A stretch of 12,123 nucleotides of DNA, taken from Bacillota bacterium. Lineage in GTDB: Bacteria > Bacillota_I > Bacilli_A > RFN20 > CAG-826. The notes under the pieces were generated by a model. That model had not been told where the DNA came from and made no database searches. It was given only the letters and a program-made list of their open reading frames with translations. Positions 7,208-12,123 of this stretch are shown piece after piece. Within the stretch, counting starts at the first letter, position 1. Each line of letters begins with the position of its first letter. Position numbers and translations under genes: made by a program. The stretch spans positions 1-12,123 of the forward strand of contig JAEWLX010000033.1 in assembly GCA_023457325.1 (NCBI GenBank). The letters are read 5' to 3'.

Positions 7208-7863
7208 CTAAATTAGGAAAACGTTTAAAGACAATCGCCGACTTTGTCGATAACGAAGCAATCGTTGCCGATGTCGGAGCCGATCACGGTAAACTACTTC
7301 TTTATTTAACCGAACAAGGTAAAATATCGCTTGGCTATGGAATTGAAAATAAAAGCGGACCTTATCAAATACTCAATAGTAATCTTGGTGAGTGTCCTTC
7401 GGCTCGTTTAGTGCCACTTTTTCAAGATGGAATTAGCGTTTTAAGCGACGATGTTGACACTCTGGTCTTAGCTGGACTAGGCGGAGAGACAATAGTCTCC
7501 ATCCTTCGAAAAGGCATAGATAACCTAACATACATAAAAACAATTATTACTGATTCGCATACATCAATTGGCGAAGTTCGTCGTTATCTCACCCAAATAG
7601 GATATGCCATCGGCGATGAGAAGTTAGTAAGTGACAGGAACAAGTTCTATGAGATTATCAAATTTGTCAAAACGGAAGAAAAACTTTCTTATAGTGACTT
7701 CGAATATCGCCACGGCCCAATCATTATTAAAAGTCCCGAATTCAAAAATCACGCTAAAAGATTAATACATAAAATCAATATCCTTTTAAAAAAGGATTTG
7801 CCTGATAATATTAAAGCAAAGATGATCGAAGAAAAAGAGGTGTTAAAAAGATATGAAAACTAA
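7204..7863 (+). CDS. trmK: tRNA (adenine(22)-N(1))-methyltransferase TrmK
   Basis: TrmK methylates N1 of adenine 22 in the D-loop region of tRNAs using S-adenosylmethionine. The 219-residue protein has the Rossmann methyltransferase motif I ADVGADHG (22-29), QDGISVL (74-80) for the family's GDGL-type segment, and AGLGG (90-94), which matches the family's AGMGG. RRYL (126-129) corresponds to the usual REWL. The QPN triplet I remember at this point in Bacillus TrmK reads DSH here (117-119). A helical C-terminal tail (from about 165) is normal. The ATG overlaps the rpoD stop as ATGA, and AGGAGA (7183-7188) is 15 bases upstream, so coupled translation is likely. The pairing with nif3 and the position after sigA match yqfN in Bacillus. 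Confidence 0.9.
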   Translation: MTKLGKRLKTIADFVDNEAIVADVGADHGKLLLYLTEQGKISLGYGIENKSGPYQILNSNLGECPSARLVPLFQDGISVLSDDVDTLVLAGLGGETIVSILRKGIDNLTYIKTIITDSHTSIGEVRRYLTQIGYAIGDEKLVSDRNKFYEIIKFVKTEEKLSYSDFEYRHGPIIIKSPEFKNHAKRLIHKINILLKKDLPDNIKAKMIEEKEVLKRYEN

Positions 7864-8635
7864 AGCCTTAATTCGCAAACTCGCAACGCGTTTTCCCAAA
7901 CGATTGGCCGACAAAGGCGATCATGTCGGTTTAATGACCGGTAAGTTAAAAGAAGAAACGCGAACAATCGTCGTCTGCCTTGATTTTGACGAAGAAGTAA
8001 TGCGTAGAATCGAACAACTAGATAACGCTAATGTTGACCTTATCTTAACTCATCATCCATATTTGTACGGCACTCGATATCGCGTTTTTAAAAACGACGA
8101 AATCAAAAAGAGGCTAACCGAAAAGGTCGATGCTCTTAAAATTCCCGTTTATAGTATGCACACTAATTTTGATAGCGGCAAAGACGGCATGAACGATGCT
8201 TTAGCTTCGGCCCTTGGCTTACTTGATATCAAACCCTTAGAAACCGCTCCGATGGCGCGGGGAGGACGGCTTCCTAGCAAAATGAAGATCGAGGATTTTG
8301 CCAAAGAAGCTGCGCAATTATTAAAAGTTCCTTATGGCCTTTTGACATCAGCGGGCAATAAAGAAATCGAAACAGTGGCCATTATCGGTGGTGGAGGGAG
8401 TTATTTTTACCAAAATGCCCTGCTTGAAGGCTACGATCTTTTTATAAGTGGCGATGTCCCTCATCATGTGCGGCGCGATGTTATCGCTCGAAAGTACAAC
8501 TATCTTGATTTACCACACGAAATTGAGCGAATTTTCATTCCCCAAATGAGCAAAATATTACAAAAAATCGATGGTGATTTAGAAATCATCGCCATCAATC
8601 ATGAAGAAACACCAAAAGTAATTAAAGCTTCTTAA
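7853..8635 (+). CDS. Nif3-like dinuclear metal centre protein (YqfO family, short form)
   Basis: This is a member of the widespread NIF3/YbgI family, toroidal hexamers that bind two metal ions. The enzymatic role is not settled, although a GTP cyclohydrolase 1 type 2 homologue name is often attached. In the 260-residue chain the likely metal ligands are H67 and H68 (LTHHPYLY), D107 (HTNFDSG), and H222 with E225 (DLPHEIER). The last motif has proline where the family usually has glycine (GHxxE). IIGGGGSYF (177-185) and FISGDVPHH (197-205) are also typical. At 260 residues it resembles Escherichia coli YbgI and lacks the roughly 110-residue insert of Bacillus YqfO. GAGGTG (7837-7842) lies ten bases before the ATG. 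It overlaps trmK by 11 bases and, tail to tail, ispH by 14. Confidence 0.92.
   Translation: MKTKALIRKLATRFPKRLADKGDHVGLMTGKLKEETRTIVVCLDFDEEVMRRIEQLDNANVDLILTHHPYLYGTRYRVFKNDEIKKRLTEKVDALKIPVYSMHTNFDSGKDGMNDALASALGLLDIKPLETAPMARGGRLPSKMKIEDFAKEAAQLLKVPYGLLTSAGNKEIETVAIIGGGGSYFYQNALLEGYDLFISGDVPHHVRRDVIARKYNYLDLPHEIERIFIPQMSKILQKIDGDLEIIAINHEETPKVIKAS
8562..8599 (-). terminator. Putative intrinsic terminator of ispH, located inside nif3
   Basis: Read on the minus strand, ATTGATGG (8599-8592) pairs with CCATCGAT (8574-8567), with one T-G wobble. Inside, GATTT (8587-8583) pairs with AAATC (8580-8576) across a two-base turn, with a small internal loop between the two stems. Five T residues (8566-8562) follow the hairpin. 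It begins 22 bases after the ispH stop and lies wholly within nif3 coding sequence. The two-base apical turn means the terminal pairs must open, so stability is moderate. Confidence 0.45.
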
Positions 8636-9503
8636 GCAATTCAACGACACGATTCGTTGTTTCTAAGGGCGTCGAGGCCCCAGATACAACCGCGACATAA
8701 TCAAGACCTATAAGGTCTTTTTTATTTATCTCTTTTTCATTTAAAATGCGAATGACTTTAGCGAAAGGTAAATGCTTGCTCGCTATTTTGGCTAACGAAG
8801 CCGTGTTGCTACTATTTTCCCCGCCGACAACATAGACGAGTTGTGTTTCGTTTGGTAGTTTGAGAACAGCATTTTGACGAAGAATGGTGGCACTGCATAT
8901 TTCATCAGCAAGACGAGCGTCAGGAATTAGTTTTTCGATTGCGTCGTGTATAGTTTTTAATTCGAGGTGAGAAAGTGTTGTTTGATTAATTACTAATGGT
9001 GATTTATCTTGAATTGTTTCTATATGAAGATCGTCAATTTTTTCAATTAAGATAACTGCCTCGCCAATTGAGGCGGCAGCTAAGGCTTCAGGGTGGTTCT
9101 TTTTACCGATATATATAACTTGATGACCATTTTTTAGTTCCTTTTTGATGATGTGGTGGTTCGTAGTTACCATCGGGCATGTGGCATCGTAGGCGATCAT
9201 CATTTTCTCTTTGACGATTTGTTCAAGGGCTTTGTCATGACCATGAGCGGTAAAAACGATTATCGAGTGCTCAGGAAGTTCTCTGAGGATTTGGCTAGGC
9301 GTCTTACTTTTATCACGAAGAGTTGTGATTCCTAACTTCGTTAGCTCGTTAATAACATCTTCGTTATGGACGATGCTTCCCAAAACAAAAACATCACCAG
9401 ATTGATGACTTTCGCGGACACGTTTAACGAGTTCGATGGCGCGAACGACACCAGTACAATAACCATGAGGATTTGCAACGAAAACATTCATATGTTTAAT
9501 CAT
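8622..9503 (-). CDS. ispH: 4-hydroxy-3-methylbut-2-enyl diphosphate reductase IspH
   Basis: IspH is the last enzyme of the MEP pathway. It is a cytoplasmic iron-sulfur protein that reduces HMBPP to isopentenyl and dimethylallyl diphosphate. The 293-residue protein has all three cluster cysteines: C16 (NPHGYCTGV), C109 (ATCPMV) and C203 (EICSATILRQ). Substrate-site residues are visible as H46 (IVHNEDV), H87 (TAHGHD), E139 (HPEA), the GGENSSNT block (227-234) and SGASTP (274-279). The ATG at 9503 is preferred over the in-frame ATG at 9491 because an AAAGAG lies nine bases upstream of it; neither site is strong. It is divergent from cshB and convergent with nif3. IspG, the preceding pathway enzyme, is encoded at the right edge of the window. 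Confidence 0.96.
   Translation of the reverse strand: MIKHMNVFVANPHGYCTGVVRAIELVKRVRESHQSGDVFVLGSIVHNEDVINELTKLGITTLRDKSKTPSQILRELPEHSIIVFTAHGHDKALEQIVKEKMMIAYDATCPMVTTNHHIIKKELKNGHQVIYIGKKNHPEALAAASIGEAVILIEKIDDLHIETIQDKSPLVINQTTLSHLELKTIHDAIEKLIPDARLADEICSATILRQNAVLKLPNETQLVYVVGGENSSNTASLAKIASKHLPFAKVIRILNEKEINKKDLIGLDYVAVVSGASTPLETTNRVVELLKKL
8703..8727 (+). terminator. Intrinsic terminator of the glyS-nif3 operon, located inside ispH
   Basis: AAGACC (8703-8708) and GGTCTT (8714-8719) form a perfect 6-bp stem around the loop TATAA, followed by an unbroken T run ending at 8723 and then ATTT. This is a canonical Rho-independent terminator for plus-strand transcripts. It begins 68 bases after the nif3 stop, antisense within the ispH 3' coding region, where the other strand encodes NKKDLIGLD. 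Confidence 0.6.
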
Positions 9504-9526
9504 AGCATAAGGCTCTTTATTCCGTG

Positions 9527-9532
9527 TATAAT
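9527..9532 (+). promoter_or_regulatory. Candidate -10 element for cshB-nfo
   Basis: A perfect TATAAT lies upstream of cshB, but no good -35 is seen 16-18 bases further up. The predicted start near 9539 would fall inside the AAGGAG ribosome binding site at 9537-9542, so the transcript would have almost no leader. It is the only candidate in the 45-base gap, but it is weakly supported. Confidence 0.3.
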
Positions 9533-9559
9533 TATCAAGGAGTTAACTATGAGTTTTAA
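9531..9559 (-). promoter_or_regulatory. Putative ispH promoter
   Basis: On the minus strand TTAAAA (9559-9554) and GATAAT (9536-9531) are spaced by 17 bases and match four and five of six consensus positions. The start would be near 9524, about 20 bases before the ispH ATG. Its -10 overlaps the plus-strand TATAAT at 9527-9532, and its -35 lies within the first codons of cshB. Confidence 0.4.
9537..9542 (+). promoter_or_regulatory. Ribosome binding site that fixes the cshB start
   Basis: AAGGAG ends six bases before the ATG at 9549. It selects this start over upstream in-frame codons, which would put an extra 61 residues without family similarity on top of the antisense ispH gene. Confidence 0.85.
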
Positions 9560-10907
9560 ATCATTCAATTTAAGTGAAAAAATGGTCAACAGTCTCACTC
9601 GGCAAGGCTTTCTTTCGCCAAGTTCAATCCAGACGAGAGTTATTCCCAAAGCACTCAAGGGTGGCAATATCGTTGCTCAAAGCGAAACGGGAAGCGGCAA
9701 AACACACGCTTTTCTCATACCAATTATTGAAAACTTGAAAACCGATTTATCCTCATTGCAAGCTATTATCATTGCCCCAACCAGAGAACTCGCTAAGCAG
9801 ATTTTTTCTTTTATCGATTCCTTCAAAGAAGATTATCCTGATTTGCGAGTTAAGTTATTCACGGGTGGTAAAGAGACTGAAAAATCTTTTCGCCAAGGAA
9901 TGATGATTCCCCATATCATCGTCGGCACGCCGACGAGAATTAAGGCGATCCTCAGCGATTTGTCACTAATTGATTTAGGTCAAGTTAACACATTAGTGTT
10001 AGATGAAGCTGATATGCTGATGGAGATGGGTTATTTTGTCGATATTGATGCCGTTTATAAAAAAATAAAGCGTCCTCCACAAATCATGGTTTTTTCAGCA
10101 ACGCTTGAGTTTAATTTGCGCAAGCGATTAGAAAAATATGTCGGCGCTGACTTTGTCGTCGAAATGGATGATGTAAAAACAGCTAAATCGGTAACCCACT
10201 ACGCCATCGATATTAAACACGGCGATAATTTAAAAGCCATACAAATATTTATTGAGACTTTTAATCCTTATCTTTTACTAATCTTTGCAAGCCGTCGGGA
10301 AGAAGTGACGATCATCAGTCAATATTTATCTAGTGTCGGTCATGAAAACATTACTCTCCATGGTGATATGAGCGTTAGAGAACGTAAATCAGCATATAAG
10401 TTGATTGCTTCCAACAAATGCCGAATTATTGTCGCTAGTGATTTAGCGGCGCGTGGCCTCGATGTCAAAGATGTGACTGAAGTTCTTAATTTTAATTTGC
10501 CAAAAGATCCAAATTACTATTTCCACCGCGCCGGAAGAACGGGCCGTTTTGGAGCCGAAGGTCGCTGTTATACCTTTTATAACGCCGATTCAAGTAATCG
10601 CATCGAGCAACTGATTGAACAAGGTGCATCTTTCTCTTACTTAGAACTCAAAAATGATACAATTAGCGAAACAAATTCTCTCGCTCGCCGTAAGACAAAT
10701 AAGAAAAAAATAGATCAGGAACTCGAACGGCAAATTAAGTATGCTACTTCGAAGGCTAAAACAAGTATTGTCAAGCCAGGCTATAAGAAAAAAGTCCGCG
10801 AAGCAGTGGCACAAGTCAAACGAAAACATCGTCGCGAAATTATTCGCAAAGACATTCGTCGCCAACGTGTCGAGAGATATAAAAAGGAAGGTAGTAAAAA
10901 TGAGTAA
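9549..10907 (+). CDS. cshB: DEAD-box ATP-dependent RNA helicase, CshB-like
   Basis: DEAD-box helicases unwind short RNA duplexes using ATP. CshB-type members act in cold adaptation, ribosome assembly or RNA turnover. The 452 residues contain the Q motif region (F7 to Q28), motif I SETGSGKT (45-52), Ia APTREL (76-81), Ib TPTR (127-130) and II LDEAD (151-155). Motif III SAT (183-185), motif V ASDLAARGLD (296-305) and motif VI HRAGRTGR (326-333) follow. Residues from about 380 onward form a strongly basic tail rich in Lys and Arg, probably for RNA binding. The CshB subtype is inferred from the tail and from position beside ispH and nfo, as with yqfR in Bacillus. The stop overlaps the nfo start by eight bases. 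Confidence 0.92.
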   Translation: MSFKSFNLSEKMVNSLTRQGFLSPSSIQTRVIPKALKGGNIVAQSETGSGKTHAFLIPIIENLKTDLSSLQAIIIAPTRELAKQIFSFIDSFKEDYPDLRVKLFTGGKETEKSFRQGMMIPHIIVGTPTRIKAILSDLSLIDLGQVNTLVLDEADMLMEMGYFVDIDAVYKKIKRPPQIMVFSATLEFNLRKRLEKYVGADFVVEMDDVKTAKSVTHYAIDIKHGDNLKAIQIFIETFNPYLLLIFASRREEVTIISQYLSSVGHENITLHGDMSVRERKSAYKLIASNKCRIIVASDLAARGLDVKDVTEVLNFNLPKDPNYYFHRAGRTGRFGAEGRCYTFYNADSSNRIEQLIEQGASFSYLELKNDTISETNSLARRKTNKKKIDQELERQIKYATSKAKTSIVKPGYKKKVREAVAQVKRKHRREIIRKDIRRQRVERYKKEGSKNE

Positions 10908-11781
10908 ATTATACATTGGTTCCCATGTTTCGATGGCTGGTCCAGATTATTATCTGGGCAGCGTTAAGGAAGCTTTATCATATGGTTCTAGCACCTTTAT
11001 GTTTTATACTGGTGCGCCGCAAAACTCAATTCGAAAGCCAATCGCTGAGTTAAAAATTGAAGAAGGTCGCAAACTAATTAAAGAAGCCGGAATTGATGAA
11101 AGTAAAATAGTTGTTCACGCTCCCTACATTATCAATATTGGCAATAAGACAAATCCCGCTATTTATGAGTCGTCAAAAACTTTTTTAATTCAAGAATTGA
11201 AAAGAGTGCAGGCTTTCGGAGCTTCTATCCTCGTTCTTCATCCGGGCAGCCACGTTGGTTCGGGCATTGAAGTCGGTTTAGAGTCGATTGTCGAAGCTTT
11301 AGACGAGGTTTTGGATAAAGATGGCACTAATGTCAAAATAGCGCTGGAAACGATGGCTGGAAAAGGTTCAGAAGTTGGTGCAACTTTTGAAGAGATCAGT
11401 CATCTTATAACAAACGCTCGTCATCAAGATCGCCTAGGTGTGTGTCTTGATACTTGCCATATCAACGATGCCGGCATGAACGTTCATAATGTCGATGAAG
11501 TTTTAGAAAAATTCGATCAAGTAATCGGACTTAATAAATTGCTTTGCTTACATGTCAATGATTCAAAAAATGTGATGGGGGCTCATAAAGACCGCCACGC
11601 CAATATCGGTTATGGTGAGATTGGATTTAAAACGATTCACGCTTATATCAAGCATCCTCGCCTCGAAAATATTCCAAAAATATTAGAAACACCGTATATC
11701 AATGATAAACCACCTTACAAAGAAGAAATCGCAATGCTTAGAAGCGGAGAATTCGTTGAAGGTTGGATTGATAGTAAATAA
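10900..11781 (+). CDS. nfo: Deoxyribonuclease IV (apurinic/apyrimidinic endonuclease Nfo)
   Basis: Endonuclease IV cleaves DNA 5' of abasic sites and removes 3' blocking groups in base-excision repair, using three zinc ions in a TIM barrel. All nine metal ligands known from Escherichia coli Nfo can be placed in the 293-residue chain: H73 (HAPY), H114 (LHPGSH), E150 (ALETMAGKG), D184 and H187 (CLDTCH), H218 (HVNDSK), D231 and H233 (KDRHANIG), and E263 (LETP). The length is standard. The ATG at 10900 is chosen because GSHVSMAGP follows seven codons in and AAGGAAGG lies about eight bases upstream. Earlier in-frame starts would only extend into cshB. It is translated from the cshB transcript, with an eight-base overlap. 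Confidence 0.96.
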   Translation: MSKLYIGSHVSMAGPDYYLGSVKEALSYGSSTFMFYTGAPQNSIRKPIAELKIEEGRKLIKEAGIDESKIVVHAPYIINIGNKTNPAIYESSKTFLIQELKRVQAFGASILVLHPGSHVGSGIEVGLESIVEALDEVLDKDGTNVKIALETMAGKGSEVGATFEEISHLITNARHQDRLGVCLDTCHINDAGMNVHNVDEVLEKFDQVIGLNKLLCLHVNDSKNVMGAHKDRHANIGYGEIGFKTIHAYIKHPRLENIPKILETPYINDKPPYKEEIAMLRSGEFVEGWIDSK

Positions 11782-11800
11782 TATTAAATAAGCATTAATA

Positions 11801-11835
11801 AAAATAGGATATCAATTGATATCCTTTTCTATTTC
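11801..11835. terminator. Bidirectional intrinsic terminator between nfo and ispG
   Basis: A perfect 20-base palindrome at 11806-11825 has arms AGGATATCAA and TTGATATCCT. Folded, it gives an 8-bp stem (AGGATATC) around AATT. On the plus strand it is followed by TTTTCTATTTCTTTT; on the minus strand by ATTTTTATT. It therefore suits termination of both nfo, 24 bases after its stop, and ispG, whose TGA stop (11814-11812) sits inside the hairpin. Confidence 0.75.
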
Positions 11836-12123
11836 TTTTCTAAGTTCATCGAATGCTTCTTCGTCTTTGACGCTTCGCAGTAACTTACCCTTTTTAAAAA
11901 GAACCCATATGCCATTTCCGCCTGCCATTCCATAGTCGGCGTCTTTGGCTTCGCCTGGTCCATTTACCACGCAGCCCATGATAGCTATTTTCAAATTCAA
12001 ATTATTATCTTCAAGATATTTAAGTACTCTTTTCGACATAGGGACAACGTCAACTTGAGTGCGCCCACATGTTGGACAGGAAATAATGGTTGGATATTTT
12101 TTATATAAGCCTAGGTCGTGAAG
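11812..12123 (-). CDS. ispG: 4-hydroxy-3-methylbut-2-en-1-yl diphosphate synthase IspG, C-terminal part
   Basis: IspG is the penultimate MEP-pathway enzyme, a [4Fe-4S] protein that reduces methylerythritol cyclodiphosphate to HMBPP, the substrate of IspH. Only the last 103 codons are in the window; the gene continues past the right edge. The fragment carries the whole cluster site. SCPTCGR supplies two cysteines (fragment residues 16 and 19), and MGCVVNGPGE supplies the third cysteine (51) and the glutamate ligand (58). The C19-to-C51 spacing of 32 equals that between C273 and C305 of Escherichia coli IspG. The internal ATG at 12039 is not the start, because the frame upstream encodes the conserved CPTCGR. 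The stop codon lies within the terminator shared with nfo. Confidence 0.95.
   Translation of the reverse strand, partial: LHDLGLYKKYPTIISCPTCGRTQVDVVPMSKRVLKYLEDNNLNLKIAIMGCVVNGPGEAKDADYGMAGGNGIWVLFKKGKLLRSVKDEEAFDELRKEIEKDIN

Noticed and set aside
7780..7797. Palindrome ATCCTTTT-AA-AAAAGGAT within trmK as a terminator
   Set aside because: No T run follows, it is AT-rich and lies inside the coding sequence of a gene that must be transcribed through to nif3.
8642..8664. Hairpin CAACGA/TCGTTG right after nif3 as its terminator
   Set aside because: It has a 6-bp stem with only three G-C pairs, and the T run is broken after three bases. The hairpin at 8703-8727 is much closer to a canonical terminator.
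9366..9548. 61-residue N-terminal extension of cshB
   Set aside because: It lies antisense to ispH and has no helicase similarity. A strong AAGGAG precedes the ATG at 9549, where the Q-motif region begins.
10741..10899. 53-residue N-terminal extension of nfo
   Set aside because: It reads through cshB in another frame. Endonuclease IV similarity starts at the ATG at 10900, which has its own ribosome binding site.

Overview
The window is a dense block of housekeeping genes from a low-GC Firmicutes-type bacterium, most likely an Erysipelotrichia-like or Mollicutes-related member of the Bacilli. Three things point there. The gene order ybeY-cdd-era-recO-glyS-dnaG-rpoD-trmK-nif3-ispH-cshB-nfo-ispG closely resembles the era/sigA/yqf region of Bacillus as I remember it. 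Strong AAGGAGG-type ribosome binding sites are present. The base composition is AT-rich. TGA serves as a stop (rpoD, ispG), and no gene carries an internal TGA, so the Mycoplasma code is not in use. The MEP isoprenoid genes ispG and ispH also argue against a parasitic mycoplasma. I cannot name the genus. About 98% of the window is coding, and most neighbours touch or overlap by 1 to 14 bases.

Layout. Positions 56-2504 (+) hold ybeY, cdd, era and recO, joined by stop/start overlaps or direct abutment and probably read from a promoter at the left edge. Positions 2592-8635 (+) hold glyS (single-chain type), dnaG, rpoD (the primary sigma factor), trmK and nif3, read from a promoter in the 87-base recO-glyS gap. 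ispH (8622-9503, -) faces nif3 and overlaps its 3' end by 14 bases. cshB and nfo (9549-11781, +) diverge from ispH across a 45-base gap and end at a symmetric terminator. The C-terminal 103 codons of ispG (11812-12123, -) run off the right edge.

Function. The set combines 16S rRNA and 30S maturation (YbeY, Era), pyrimidine salvage (Cdd), recombination and base-excision repair (RecO, Nfo), translation and tRNA modification (GlyS, TrmK), replication priming (DnaG), transcription initiation (sigma A), an RNA helicase (CshB) and the last two steps of the MEP pathway (IspG, IspH). The dnaG-rpoD arrangement is the classic macromolecular synthesis operon.

I found no RNA gene, CRISPR array, mobile element or previously undescribed system. 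The points of interest are local: reciprocal transcription terminators, each lying inside the convergent partner's gene (nif3/ispH); overlapping -10 elements between ispH and cshB; an inverted repeat on the glyS promoter; a long charge-segregated N-terminus on the sigma factor; and a RecO that has lost half of its zinc-finger cysteines.
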